Source of the DNA: Pseudonocardia alaniniphila
Lineage (GTDB): Bacteria > Actinomycetota > Actinomycetes > Mycobacteriales > Pseudonocardiaceae
Reading direction: 5' to 3'
Assembly (NCBI RefSeq): GCF_022524485.1
Contig: NZ_JAKXMK010000035.1
Span: 1 to 64,000, forward strand
DNA: 64,000 bases
Below the pieces are notes generated by a model. That model saw only the letters and a program-made list of their open reading frames with translations, did no database searches and was not told the DNA's origin. Below are positions 51,664-60,815 of this stretch, in pieces. Position numbers and translations under genes: made by a program. The stretch's first letter is position 1; every line of letters begins with the position of its first letter.

Positions 51664-53184
51664 TCACCGGCCCACAGGCGTCCCCTCGACGACGTGCGGC
51701 CGCGTGACCTGCAGGAACGGCGTGAGAAGGTCCGGCACCGCCCGCTCGGCGACGAGGAGCCCGTCACTCACGCCGACGTCGATGATCGAGTAGGCGCCGG
51801 CGCCCGCGGCGGTCGTCGCGCTGAGCGTCAGGAGGCCGGCGTTGCGCTGGAAGATCGACTGCTTCGCCGTCCAGCCGATGATCCCGCTGCGCTGCAGGGC
51901 CACGGTCGCCCGTCGCGTGGTGCCGCTGCGGGCCACGAGGTACTCGGTGGTCAGACCGTGGCCGAGGCCGCGGTAGGCGTCCAGGGCGAGCAGCACGGCT
52001 GCGGGCACGAGCACGAGCGCGGCGATCCACGCCACGTGTAGCAGCACCTCGGTGAGGAGCAGCCCCAGCACCGCCAGCACGGCCACGGGCACGACGGCGG
52101 TGCCGACGGCCCAGCGCACGCGGCGGCTGCGGGCCGTCGCCGGATGAGCCGCGAGGCTGATCGACGTGGGAGGAGCGTCGGGTTCCCGCAGAACACCGGC
52201 GGCCACCCGGTCCGCCACCGCACGGGGTGCGGCGGGCAGCAGCGTCCGGTGGTCGGTCTTGTCCTTCTCGGACGGTGTCACCATCCCGGTCGCCACGGCG
52301 TCGACGCGGGCGGCACCGGCGAGGCGCGCGCCGAGCGGCTCCACGATCTCGACGCCACGCAGGCGCCGTTCCTCCAGAGAGATCGAGCGGGTGGTCAGCA
52401 GCCCCCGCTGGACCCGCAGGGTGCCCCCCGGCTCGCGGTCCAGCCGGTAGGACCACCACATCTCCACGAAGAGGGCGAGCGAGCCGATCACGCCGATCAC
52501 CAGGGCGATCGCCGCCAGCACGACGACGGTGGTGACGAGCGGTACACCGCGGAAGAGCGCGATCGCCCAGCCGATGACGCCGTCCTGTAGGCCGAACCAG
52601 TCCGCCACGTTGAGCACGACCCCGAACGCCCCGCCGCCGAGCACGGGGGTGAGGAAGGATAGCGGCGCGTACCGGATCCATGCCGGGTCGAGCCGCGCGA
52701 GCGAGCCGTCGGTGGTGACGTCGGTCGCCCGGTCGAGCAGCGTGCGGCGTAGCTCCTCGGCCATCTGCCTCGTCACGGGGCGCAGCCTGACCGACCCTTC
52801 GGATCCCGACTGCTCGCCGGTGCCGACCAGCACCTGGACGAGTCCGAACACCCGCAGGAGCGGGTCGGCCGTGACGTCCACGGTGCGGACACGGTCGCGG
52901 TGCAGCGAGCGGCGCCTGCTGACGAACACCCCCGTGTGCAACTCGACCCGCTCGGGCGTGACGCGGTAGTGCGTGCGGCGCCACCGGAGGTGTTCGAGCA
53001 CGCAGGAAGCGGCGACGACGAGCGCAGCCACCGACAGCACCCACAGCAAGGCGGTCCCGAAGGACGTGACGCGCGTGATCCAGTAGGTCGCGGGCACCGC
53101 CGCGCCCGCGCATCCGCCGGCGACGATGAGGGCGGTGACCGCGACCGTGCGGCGGTCGAGCGTCGCCCACTCCGGGCCGGTCAT
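51664..53184 (-). CDS. Membrane protein with bacterial PH (DUF304, YdbT-like) domains
   Basis: A 506-residue membrane protein like Bacillus YdbT: hydrophobic pairs alternate with bacterial PH domains. Clear PH blocks are YRVTPERVELHTGVFVSRR and the C-terminal TEYLVARSGTTRRATVALQR; a third is near GGTLRVQRGLLTTRSISLEE. Its ATG overlaps the stop of the smaller PH protein. YdbS/YdbT pairs have been linked to resistance to antimicrobial peptides in Bacillus; the role here is unknown. Confidence 0.88.
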   Translation of the reverse strand: MTGPEWATLDRRTVAVTALIVAGGCAGAAVPATYWITRVTSFGTALLWVLSVAALVVAASCVLEHLRWRRTHYRVTPERVELHTGVFVSRRRSLHRDRVRTVDVTADPLLRVFGLVQVLVGTGEQSGSEGSVRLRPVTRQMAEELRRTLLDRATDVTTDGSLARLDPAWIRYAPLSFLTPVLGGGAFGVVLNVADWFGLQDGVIGWAIALFRGVPLVTTVVVLAAIALVIGVIGSLALFVEMWWSYRLDREPGGTLRVQRGLLTTRSISLEERRLRGVEIVEPLGARLAGAARVDAVATGMVTPSEKDKTDHRTLLPAAPRAVADRVAAGVLREPDAPPTSISLAAHPATARSRRVRWAVGTAVVPVAVLAVLGLLLTEVLLHVAWIAALVLVPAAVLLALDAYRGLGHGLTTEYLVARSGTTRRATVALQRSGIIGWTAKQSIFQRNAGLLTLSATTAAGAGAYSIIDVGVSDGLLVAERAVPDLLTPFLQVTRPHVVEGTPVGR

Positions 53185-53693
53185 GTCGCATCCCCGGCCG
53201 TGGCCTGGGTGGTCTCGGTCAGCCGTTCCGCGACGTCCGCCGCGGTCTGCTGGTCGAGGCCTTCGATCTTCACCGCTCCCTTGGCCGACGCGGTCGTCAC
53301 GGTCACCGTCGCGAGGCCGTAGTGCTGTTCCAGCGGGCCGCGCTGCGTGTCGACGGTCTGGATGCGGGACAGGGGCGCCACGCGCCACTCCTGCCAGAAG
53401 TAGCCGGAGCGCGTGTAGACCGCGGTGTCGGTGACCTCCCAGCGGTGCAGGCGGAACCACCACCGCGGTAGGAGCAGCGCCAGCGGGAGTCCGGCCAGCA
53501 CCAGTACCGCCGCGGGCATCAGCAGCCAGAACCGGGCCGGCTCGATCAGCAATCCGAGCACGACGAGCACCACGACCGGCACGGCGAACGTCAGCGCGAT
53601 TCCTGCACGCCACCAGGCCACCGCACGGGGGTCGACCTCGTTGCGAGGCGGTCGTAGTCGTACCTCTGCCGGTTCCGAGTGTGACGTAGTCAC
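53181..53693 (-). CDS. Small membrane PH-domain protein (DUF304, YdbS-like)
   Basis: A 170-residue partner with two hydrophobic helices (LTFAVPVVVLVVLGLLI, PAAVLVLAGLPLALLL) and one bacterial PH domain (RWEVTDTAVYTRSGYFWQEW). GTG 53693 is preceded by GGGGGAG; an upstream ATG at 53714 lies within the operator and is less likely. It forms an operon with the larger PH protein and diverges from a TetR regulator. Confidence 0.87.
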   Translation of the reverse strand: MTTSHSEPAEVRLRPPRNEVDPRAVAWWRAGIALTFAVPVVVLVVLGLLIEPARFWLLMPAAVLVLAGLPLALLLPRWWFRLHRWEVTDTAVYTRSGYFWQEWRVAPLSRIQTVDTQRGPLEQHYGLATVTVTTASAKGAVKIEGLDQQTAADVAERLTETTQATAGDAT

Positions 53694-53713
53694 CGTTTCT
53701 CCCCCCGTTGTCA

Positions 53714-53762
53714 TGCGATCGCATCGTATAAGCTCGGGGTGCGGCTTCGCAATGCGAGCGCA
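53714..53762. promoter_or_regulatory. Paired 10-bp boxes between PH operon and TetR gene
   Basis: TGCGATCGCA (53714-53723, perfect palindrome) and TGCGAGCGCA (53753-53762, one mismatch) flank a TATAAG -10-like element (53727-53732). They are good candidates for TetR operators controlling both directions. Confidence 0.6.
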
Positions 53763-53782
53763 TGATGAAAGGACAGGGGTCG

Positions 53783-54400
53783 GTGCCCAAGCTGGTTGAT
53801 CACGATGAGCGAAGGCGCGAGATCTCCGCCGCGGTATTGCGGCTCGCGGCCAACGAGGGGCTCGAATCCGTGAGCTTGCGCCACGTCGCGGCGGAGGCGG
53901 GCATCTCGATGGGGTCGGTGCAGCACTACTTCGACAGCAAGGACGAGATGCTGCTCTTCGCCCTGCAGCACCTTGCCCAGCAGCGCGAGCAGCGGATCAC
54001 CGAGCGGCTCTCGGTCGCCCCCGACCCGCCGACGGTGCGGTCGGTGCTACGGACCTGCCTGGTGGAGGTCCTGCCCACTGACGAGCAACGACGCTCGGAG
54101 TGGCTGGCCGGAATCGCCTACTTCATCCGGGCTCTGAGTGAATCGCAGGTGGCCGCCGCGATGGCCGAGAGCGTGCCGAAGCTCATCGCGTTCTTCGCCG
54201 ACCAACTCGGCATCGCCCGGCGCGCGGGCGACCTCGCCCCGGGCGTCGACGTCCGGCAGGAGGCGATCCTGCTGTGGTCGATCGTCGACTCCCAGGCGAC
54301 GGCCGTCGTGCTCGGGCAGCGCACTCCGGACGAGGCCGTCGCCACGGTGGACTACTACCTGGACAGGTTGTTCACTCCGTCGGGAAGTGCGACTTCGTGA
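53783..54400 (+). CDS. TetR-family regulator
   Basis: A 205-residue TetR repressor with the helix-turn-helix VSLRHVAAEAGISMGSVQHY. GTG 53783 was chosen because AAAGGA lies about nine bases upstream and the product then begins with the usual short basic arm; ATG 53762 overlaps the operator. It likely represses itself and the divergent PH-domain genes. Its 3' end overlaps that of the convergent amidase gene by 29 bases. Confidence 0.9.
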   Translation: MPKLVDHDERRREISAAVLRLAANEGLESVSLRHVAAEAGISMGSVQHYFDSKDEMLLFALQHLAQQREQRITERLSVAPDPPTVRSVLRTCLVEVLPTDEQRRSEWLAGIAYFIRALSESQVAAAMAESVPKLIAFFADQLGIARRAGDLAPGVDVRQEAILLWSIVDSQATAVVLGQRTPDEAVATVDYYLDRLFTPSGSATS

Positions 54401-55739
54401 TCACTCCGTGCACGCCGACCGTTCGGTCCACCACCTGCGAGACCGTGAAGTTCGCCGCGGCCGAGAGATAAGCGTATGCGGTGGCGCGGTCCATGCCCTG
54501 GTCGTGCTCGAGGAAGTCGAGGGCGTTGACCACGGCCCGCCGCATCGCGGCGTCCAGGTCGCTGCCCTGCCCGTTCGCGGAGCCGTCCGGGTCGGACAGG
54601 CCGATCGGCACCCACGCGTCGGGCGTCTCCGCGAACGGATAGCGGTAGGCGACCGAGGGTGCGTCGCCCGAGCCGGGCTTGCACACCGTGAGCCGGAAGG
54701 TGGCCCGAAGCGACCCCTCCACCGCGGTGAGCGCCACCTCGCCGTCGCCCATCGCGAGGTGCGGATCGCCCACGTAGAACAGTGCGCCCTCACCGTGGAC
54801 GGGCAGGTAGAACGCCGAGTCCGGACCCAGCAGCCGGATGTCGATGTTGCCCCCGCCCAGCGTCGGCGGGATCGAGTTGAGCTCGGGTGCGGTCTCGCCC
54901 GCCGCCGTCGTGTGCGCGACGCCCATCGTCCCCATGAACGGCTGCAGCGGGAACACCACCTCGCGCCCACCCGAACCCAAGGGCATCACTCCGACCGCGC
55001 TACCGTCCTTGCCCTCCCGGACGCTTGTGAAGACCGAGACGTTGCCGTAGCGCAGAGGGTCCTTCGTCGCGCGGCCGTCGGCGGCGACAGGTGGCATCAC
55101 CTCATCGAGCGTGATGCCCGCCGGAGCGCCCCCGTCGGCGGTGCGGGCCAGCGCCCCCTTGCCGTGCCGGCTGGAGACCACCCCGTACGGCACGCGCGGC
55201 ACGGCGGACAGCGTCTCGACCTTCAGCACGTCGCCGGGTTCGGCACCTTCGACGAAGATGGGGCCGGTGATCACGTGCGGACCGTCGACGTCGAAGTTGC
55301 GCGGGGTGCGGCGGTAGTCCCGGGCGATCGCGATCGCGTCGGTCAGCACGTCGCTCTCGGGCACGTGGTGACCTCCGAAGTACGCGACGGGATCGCGGCC
55401 CTGGTCCTCCAGGATGCCCTCGTGCGAGACGGTGTCGATCGTCACCGTCTCGCCCGATGCGATGCGCAGGGACGGCGTGGCTCCGATCGCCGGGACGTAT
55501 CCCCAGCGGACATCGCCGGGGGTGGAGGGCAGGTAGTGATCGCCGTGGATGGGTCCGGAGCCCGGCTGCAGAGGTTCGGTCGGTGCCGAGGCGGGCGCGG
55601 CCAGGGCGGGAGGGGTTCCGAGCAGCGTCGACCCCACGGTGACGGCGGTGATAGCGGTGGCGGCGCGCAGGAACCCGCGCCTGCCGATGCCCTCGACGAT
55701 GAGTGCGCGTGCGGCAACCGGATCAAGAGGGGAGCTCAT
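54372..55739 (-). CDS. Tat-exported acetamidase/formamidase family protein
   Basis: A 455-residue FmdA/AmdA-family protein. The twin-arginine signal GRRGFLRAATAITAVTVG (about 19-36) is followed by a hydrophobic stretch and an AxA-type site, so the enzyme is folded before export. The family core (DTVSHEG, PITGPI-like VITGPIFVEGAEPGDVL, HLAMGDGEV) is present. Most relatives are cytoplasmic amidases; exported ones are less common. It may hydrolyse formamide or other amides outside the cell. Confidence 0.88.
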   Translation of the reverse strand: MSSPLDPVAARALIVEGIGRRGFLRAATAITAVTVGSTLLGTPPALAAPASAPTEPLQPGSGPIHGDHYLPSTPGDVRWGYVPAIGATPSLRIASGETVTIDTVSHEGILEDQGRDPVAYFGGHHVPESDVLTDAIAIARDYRRTPRNFDVDGPHVITGPIFVEGAEPGDVLKVETLSAVPRVPYGVVSSRHGKGALARTADGGAPAGITLDEVMPPVAADGRATKDPLRYGNVSVFTSVREGKDGSAVGVMPLGSGGREVVFPLQPFMGTMGVAHTTAAGETAPELNSIPPTLGGGNIDIRLLGPDSAFYLPVHGEGALFYVGDPHLAMGDGEVALTAVEGSLRATFRLTVCKPGSGDAPSVAYRYPFAETPDAWVPIGLSDPDGSANGQGSDLDAAMRRAVVNALDFLEHDQGMDRATAYAYLSAAANFTVSQVVDRTVGVHGVITKSHFPTE

Positions 55740-56015
55740 GCGCGAATCTTCATGTTTCTCGTTATCGCCGGCGTTACCCACCATGTCGGACGGATGAATC
55801 CACCGGATCGGGCGCAGCTCGTCGGGCGGAGGAGCAACTTCGGCTCCGTCGTGGTTGGATACGAGGAGGTCGTTCAGTTTCGGTGTTCGTGTGATTCACG
55901 CTCGCGGGAACAGGTTGGTGGGGGAGTCGGCGTCGACACGAGATGTCGATAAACCCACCAGGGCCGGCCGGGACACGCACGGTGCGGGTCCCACCGTCAG
56001 CTAGGAGCACATCGC

Positions 56016-56219
56016 ATGGCGCAGGGAACTGTGAAGTGGTTCAACGGCGAGAAGGGCTTCGGCTTCATCTCGGTCGACGGGGGCGGCGCTGACGTCTTCG
56101 TCCACTACTCCGAGATCGACGCCTCGGGCTTCCGCAGCCTCGACGAGGGGCAGCGCGTGGAGTTCGAGATCGGCCAGGGCACCAAGGGCCCGCAGGCCAC
56201 CGGCGTTCGCGTCGTCTGA
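56016..56219 (+). CDS. cspA: Cold-shock protein (CspA family)
   Basis: A 67-residue cold-shock-domain protein with both RNA-binding motifs, KGFGFI and DVFVHY. It binds single-stranded nucleic acid and acts as an RNA chaperone. TAGGAG lies at the usual distance before ATG. A 276-base region separates it from the amidase start and shows only its leader. Confidence 0.97.
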   Translation: MAQGTVKWFNGEKGFGFISVDGGGADVFVHYSEIDASGFRSLDEGQRVEFEIGQGTKGPQATGVRVV

Positions 56220-56229
56220 TCCACCTCGC

Positions 56230-57189
56230 TCAGCAGGAGCCCGCCGCCCTCAGGGGAGGCGGGCTCCCCGCGTTTCTGGCTGATCCGTCCCGCCACACCG
56301 TGACGAACAGGTGGGTGACGGCGCAGGTCAGCAGGGCGGCGCCCAGGACGTGCACGGCCACCAGCGGGACCGGCAGCCCGAGGGCGTACTGCGCGTAGCC
56401 GATCGCGGCCTGCACCAGCGATGCGCCCAGCAGTAGCAGCGTGGCTCGCCGCTGTGCCGAGGGCGCGCCGGTCATCCGGAGCGCCACGAGGGCTGCGATC
56501 TGGAGTGCGAGGAACACCAGGACGGCGTCGGCGTGCAGCTGGCTCAGAGCCGCCGGGTCGAGTCCGAAGCGGCGGGCGCCCTCGTCGCCGGCATGCGGGC
56601 CGCTGCCGGTGACGAGCGTGCCGAGGACGAGCACCGCGGTCAGCACGACCGGAAGAGCCGCGACGAGCCAGGCGATCCCCCGATGCTCGGGAGCTCCGAG
56701 GCGTGCCGCGGGACGTCGCAGGACGTCGACCAGGACCGTGACCCCGGCGATGATGATCATGCTGACCAGGAAGTGGACGGCCACGATCTCGGGCGCGAGC
56801 TCCTGGCGGACGCTGAGCCCGCCGACGAACCCCTGTGCGATCACCAACGCCAGCGTGCCGATCGCGAGCGCCGTGGCCGATCGTGGCCGCGGGCGGTGGC
56901 GCAGCACCGTGATCAGCACGAGCAGGGTGATCAAGCCGACAGCGATCCCCACCACCCTGTTGGCGAACTCGACGGCTCCGTGGAGTCCCATCTCGGGAGT
57001 GGCCACGAAGGAGTCGTCGGTGCACCGGGGCCATGTCGGGCAGCCGAGGCCGGAGCCGGTGAGCCGCACGAGCGTCCCGGTCAGGACGATCACGATGTTG
57101 GCCACGAGCCCGGCGACCGCCACTCTCACGGCGGTACGGCGACCTGCCGGGGCGACCACATCTGTGGAGTCGCGCCGGTGCTCGTTCAC
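56230..57189 (-). CDS. ctaA: Heme A synthase (CtaA/COX15)
   Basis: A 319-residue protein with eight membrane helices. Typical segments are GTLVRLTGSGLGCPTWPRC after helix 1, His in EFANRVVG and VHFLVS, and LVTGSGPHAGDEGARRFGLD. It oxidises heme O to heme A for cytochrome c oxidase. The GTG start is seven bases after the TetR stop. The cspA terminator falls in its last codons. Confidence 0.93.
   Translation of the reverse strand: MNEHRRDSTDVVAPAGRRTAVRVAVAGLVANIVIVLTGTLVRLTGSGLGCPTWPRCTDDSFVATPEMGLHGAVEFANRVVGIAVGLITLLVLITVLRHRPRPRSATALAIGTLALVIAQGFVGGLSVRQELAPEIVAVHFLVSMIIIAGVTVLVDVLRRPAARLGAPEHRGIAWLVAALPVVLTAVLVLGTLVTGSGPHAGDEGARRFGLDPAALSQLHADAVLVFLALQIAALVALRMTGAPSAQRRATLLLLGASLVQAAIGYAQYALGLPVPLVAVHVLGAALLTCAVTHLFVTVWRDGSARNAGSPPPLRAAGSC
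56236..56267. terminator. Terminator after cspA, inside the 3' end of ctaA
   Basis: A perfect 10-bp stem (56236-56245 with 56258-56267) starts 17 bases after the cspA stop and lies within the final codons of ctaA on the other strand, so one hairpin may serve both. Confidence 0.75.
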
Positions 57190-57196
57190 GGCCGAA

Positions 57197-57829
57197 TCAC
57201 AGCCCCACGTCCGCGGCGGTAAGGGGGCGGCCGGGAAGGGGAGTGCCCGTGTGGGCGCGAAGGCCGTCGAGCACCAGCGCGGTGCAGCGTTCCCGCGCCA
57301 GTTCGGCTGTCTCCTCGTCCTGTAGGGGCACCGGTCGGACCAGCAACGTGAACAGCATCGACACGTCGCCGGTGTCGACGTCCGTGCGCAGGGCGCCCTC
57401 GGCCTGTGCGGCGTGCACCACGTTGTCGAGCACCTCGATCATCGCCCGGCGGAGCTCGCTGCTCTCCTCGTCGTCCTTGACGATGGTCTTGGCGGGCTGC
57501 GCCGCCGTGGTGAGCCGGACGATCAGCCGGAGCTCGCGTGACTGGCGCAGGACGCGCACCAGCGCCTGCCAGGCCGTCGGCTCCTCCGCGAGAGCGGCGC
57601 GTGCCTCGGCGACCGAGATGGTGAGGCTCTCCCTGACCACGGCACGGATCAGGGCTTCGCGATCGGGAAAACGGCGGTAGAGGGTGCCGACCCCGACTCC
57701 GGCGGCGCGCGCGATCTCTTCCATCGGCACGTCCGGTCCCTGTACGGCGAACCATTGCTTGGCGGCAGCCACGATCTGATCGCGGTTGCGGCGTGCGTCG
57801 GCTCGCAGCCCGGTGACTTCCGCCGTCAT
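57197..57829 (-). CDS. TetR-family regulator next to P450
   Basis: A 210-residue TetR protein with the HTH VPMEEIARAAGVGVGTLYRR. ATG 57829 follows AGAGGTGATCAC. It diverges from a cytochrome P450 across 130 bases and probably controls it. The heme-A gene starts seven bases after its stop, so both may be on one transcript. Confidence 0.9.
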   Translation of the reverse strand: MTAEVTGLRADARRNRDQIVAAAKQWFAVQGPDVPMEEIARAAGVGVGTLYRRFPDREALIRAVVRESLTISVAEARAALAEEPTAWQALVRVLRQSRELRLIVRLTTAAQPAKTIVKDDEESSELRRAMIEVLDNVVHAAQAEGALRTDVDTGDVSMLFTLLVRPVPLQDEETAELARERCTALVLDGLRAHTGTPLPGRPLTAADVGL

Positions 57830-57959
57830 GTGATCACCTCTCGCAGGTCGCCGGGATTGTTGCACAACGTCCGAATTTGATCGGCTCCTGCTCTCGTTAG
57901 GTGGACGAAGGACTTCCGCTTGCGTACGGTGAAGACGTAAGTGGAGGGAAGGCCTCCAG

Positions 57960-59198
57960 ATGGTAGCCAGTCCGATATGGGGTACCGCCGTGACACAGGC
58001 CGTGGAGCAGAACGTTCCGAGCTTTCCGATGCAGCGCCAGTGCCCGTTCACGCCACCACCGGAGTACCGGAAGCTGCGTGAGGAGTCGCCGATCGCACGC
58101 GTCCTGCTGCCGACGGGCCGCCACGCGTGGTTGGTGACCAAGCACGAGGACGTGCGCTCGATCCTGATCGACACACGGTTCAGCTCTGACCGGAACCATC
58201 CCGATTTCCCCCGCTTGATCGAGCTGATGCCCAACAGACGGGTGTTCTCGCCGTCGATCATCTCGATGGACCCGCCCGAGCACGGTCCTGCCCGCCGCGC
58301 CGTGGTGGGCGACTTCACCGTGAAGCGCACGCGGGGGCTGCAGCCGCGGATCCAGGAGATCGTCGACGACGCCATCGACGCGATGCTCGCCGGACCTCAG
58401 CCTGCCGACCTCGTGCAGGCGCTCTCGCTGCCCGTGCCCTCGCTGGTGATCTGCGAGCTGCTCGGTGTGCCCTACGCGGACCACGAGTTCTTCCAGACCC
58501 GTTCGAAGCTCCTGATCGCACGTAGCACCAGCGGCGAGGTGCGGCAGCAGGCGGTGGAGGAACTGCAGCGCTACCTCGGCGACCTGGTGACGTCGAAGCA
58601 GCAGGAACCCACCGACGACCTGATCGGCCGGCAGGTGCTCAAGCAGCGCGAGAACGGCACGGAGGATCACGAGTCGCTGGTGTCGCTCGCGTTCCTCTTG
58701 CTGATCGCGGGGCACGAGACCACCGCCAACATGATCTCGCTCGGCACCATCGCCCTGCTCCAGAACCCGGGCCAGCTCGCGATCATCGCGAACGACCCGA
58801 GCAAGACCCCGGAGGCCGTCGAGGAGCTGCTGCGCTACTTCAGCATCGCCGACACCGCGACGGCCCGGGTGGCCACCGAGGACGTCGAGGTGGACGGGGT
58901 GCAGATCAAGGCGGGGGAGGGCGTTTTCGCGCTCAGCTACGCCGCCAACCGCGACCCGCAGGTGTTCCGGGACCCGGATGCGCTCGACCTCGAGCGCGGG
59001 GCACGGCACCACGTGGCGTTCGGGTTCGGTCCGCACCAGTGCCTCGGGCAGAACCTCGCCCGCGCCGAGCTGCAGATCGTCTTCGACACCCTCCTCCGGC
59101 GCGTTCCCGGCTTGAAGCTGGCCGCCCCGGTCGAGGACCTGTCGTACAAGGACGACGCCATCGTCTACGGCGTCCACGCACTGCCGGTGACCTGGTAG
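57960..59198 (+). CDS. Cytochrome P450 (CYP105-like)
   Basis: A 412-residue P450. The heme Cys is in FGFGPHQCLGQNLARAEL, the I-helix motif is LLIAGHETTANMI, and the FSSDRNHPDFPR B-C region resembles CYP105, a xenobiotic-oxidising actinomycete group. ATG 57960 has GGAGGGA about 11 bases upstream; GTG 57990 is an alternative. Control by the divergent TetR is likely. No ferredoxin gene adjoins it. Confidence 0.92.
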   Translation: MVASPIWGTAVTQAVEQNVPSFPMQRQCPFTPPPEYRKLREESPIARVLLPTGRHAWLVTKHEDVRSILIDTRFSSDRNHPDFPRLIELMPNRRVFSPSIISMDPPEHGPARRAVVGDFTVKRTRGLQPRIQEIVDDAIDAMLAGPQPADLVQALSLPVPSLVICELLGVPYADHEFFQTRSKLLIARSTSGEVRQQAVEELQRYLGDLVTSKQQEPTDDLIGRQVLKQRENGTEDHESLVSLAFLLLIAGHETTANMISLGTIALLQNPGQLAIIANDPSKTPEAVEELLRYFSIADTATARVATEDVEVDGVQIKAGEGVFALSYAANRDPQVFRDPDALDLERGARHHVAFGFGPHQCLGQNLARAELQIVFDTLLRRVPGLKLAAPVEDLSYKDDAIVYGVHALPVTW

Positions 59199-59201
59199 CC
59201 C

Positions 59202-59558
59202 TCACTCCGTCGACGAGGGCGCGCGGGTCTCGTCGTGGACCCAGCGCAGGTAGGCAGGGTGACCTGCGGTGATGGGGAGCGCGATCACGCAGGGAACGTC
59301 GTCGGCATGGTCGCGGTCGGCCCGGGCGACGATCTCGGGGACGAGCGAGGCGCGCGTGTGCAGGCCCACGCGCGCCTGCGCCTCGTCGTGGACCGTGCCC
59401 TCCCAGCGGTAGATCGCTCGGATGGGCGTGATGGTGTGTCCACATGCGACGAGGCGATCCTCGACGAGCGAGCGCGTGAACCCGGCGAGCCAGTCGGCGC
59501 TCTCGGCGGTGATCACGACCTCCGCGCAGTCGAGGTCGTGGTCGGTCGGCTCGGTCAT
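59202..59558 (-). CDS. cutA: CutA-like divalent-ion tolerance protein
   Basis: A 118-residue CutA1-family protein: RLVACGHTITPIRAIYRWEG and the LPITAGHPAYLRWVHDET end are characteristic. CutA1 forms stable trimers; its link to copper tolerance is debated. Its stop lies three bases from the convergent P450 stop. Confidence 0.9.
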   Translation of the reverse strand: MTEPTDHDLDCAEVVITAESADWLAGFTRSLVEDRLVACGHTITPIRAIYRWEGTVHDEAQARVGLHTRASLVPEIVARADRDHADDVPCVIALPITAGHPAYLRWVHDETRAPSSTE

Positions 59559-59638
59559 CGGGCGCCCTTCTCGTCGTCACGCCTCCCGCGCGGGGGGCGT
59601 TCGTCGCGTCTGCCCGACTGCTGCCAGGCTCGCTTCCC

Positions 59639-60229
59639 GTGATCGATGACTTCGCGAAAGAGTACCTGCACGGCGACCTACGCGATGTGCGAGCGACGAT
59701 GCTCTGGAAGATCGAGGGGCTCTCCGAGTACGACGCTCGTCGCCCGCTGACCTTCACAGGAACCAACCTCCTCGGCCTGATCAAACACCTGACGAACACC
59801 GAGGCCAGGTACTTCGGCGAGGTGTTCGGGCGCCCCTTCCCCGAACGACTGCCCTGGTGGGGCGAAGACGCCGACTACGGCGCCGACAAGTGGGCCACCG
59901 AGCACGAGTCGCGCGCCGAGGTCGTCGACCGCTACCGGCGCGCGTGGGAGCACTCGGACGCGACGATCGCCGCACTCGACATCGATTCGCCCGGCCACGT
60001 GCCCTGGTGGCCGCGTCCGGACGTGAAGCTGTTCAACGTCATGGTCCATGTGCTCACCGAGACCAACCGCCACGCCGGGCACGCCGACATCCTGCGTGAG
60101 CAGCTGGACGCCACCGTGGGAACGGACGCGGGGAACACGGGTCCACAGGAGCGAGGCACTGCCTTCTGGGACAACCACCGCGCAAAGATCGAGCAGGCAG
60201 CCAAGGCATTCGATGAGACTCAGGCCTGA
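59639..60229 (+). CDS. DinB-fold (DUF664) protein
   Basis: A 196-residue four-helix DinB/DUF664 protein. LLGLIKHLTNTEARYFGEVF and the ETNRHAGHADILREQLD segment carry the metal-binding His residues. In actinomycetes this fold often serves mycothiol-dependent chemistry such as isomerisation or thiol transfer. GTG 59639 has no ribosome-binding site, but CAGGCT lies eight bases upstream, so it is probably leaderless. Confidence 0.9.
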   Translation: MIDDFAKEYLHGDLRDVRATMLWKIEGLSEYDARRPLTFTGTNLLGLIKHLTNTEARYFGEVFGRPFPERLPWWGEDADYGADKWATEHESRAEVVDRYRRAWEHSDATIAALDIDSPGHVPWWPRPDVKLFNVMVHVLTETNRHAGHADILREQLDATVGTDAGNTGPQERGTAFWDNHRAKIEQAAKAFDETQA

Positions 60230-60343
60230 GCGAGACGTGTTCGTACGTGTGTCGCCGTGACACGACTCGGCACGTAGCGCGGCTGGTGGTCGGGGCGGGC
60301 CGGCGCATCGGCCGGGTGATCGCCCATCCCTGACATCATCGAG

Positions 60344-60414
60344 CGGCCTGGTTGATCGTCCAGGCCGGCTCCGACGTCGTCGGGGTGGCGGGATGCACGG
60401 CCCCTCGCTCCCAA
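60344..60414 (-). repeat. Attachment-site remnant: degenerate copy of tRNA-Pro 3' end
   Basis: Matches 61846-61920 with the same spacing between CGGCCTGGT and the CGGGGTGGCGGGAT block, then CACGGCCCCTCGCTCCC. Six bases of the T-loop are missing, so it could not be a functional tRNA part. Confidence 0.72.
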
Positions 60415-60815
60415 GCCACGGCAGGCAGTTCGAACTCAGTGGTGACGTGCGACCTTGCCTCCTGCGGGGGTGTGGCCGGGGTCGGTCGGGGGTGGGCTCG
60501 TTGCTACACGGCTGCTACATGGCGGGCCTGCGCTTGACCCCCAGGCACTCGCCGGGCCGCTTCGCGCTGGCCCTTCTCGGCCCGCGTGCAGGTCATCAGT
60601 CCGCGGTCGTCCAGGGTGGCCCACGCCGCGGCGCGCCGATTGTCACTCACCCTGGCCCCGGGTTGATCAACAGCGTCCCGTCTGGCTCGCCTGCCTCTGA
60701 ACCAGAGACGCCGCACCCTGTTCGCCCACCTCGCCCGCTGCATCCCTCGCCCTGCCCGGCCGTCCCGGAGCCCGGCCCGCCCGGCGAGGACTCTCGCATT
60801 GTCACGCGCTATGGG
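60415..60815. other. Interior of the element, no gene seen
   Basis: About 400 bases that hold the first 21-base repeat (60500-60520). The reading frames here are high-GC artefacts with no recognisable domain. Confidence 0.4.
60500..60520 (+). repeat. 21-bp direct repeat, left copy (candidate integrase arm site)
   Basis: Identical to 61811-61831. It contains GCTACA twice, 11 bases apart, the spacing expected for paired arm-type integrase sites. Confidence 0.6.
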
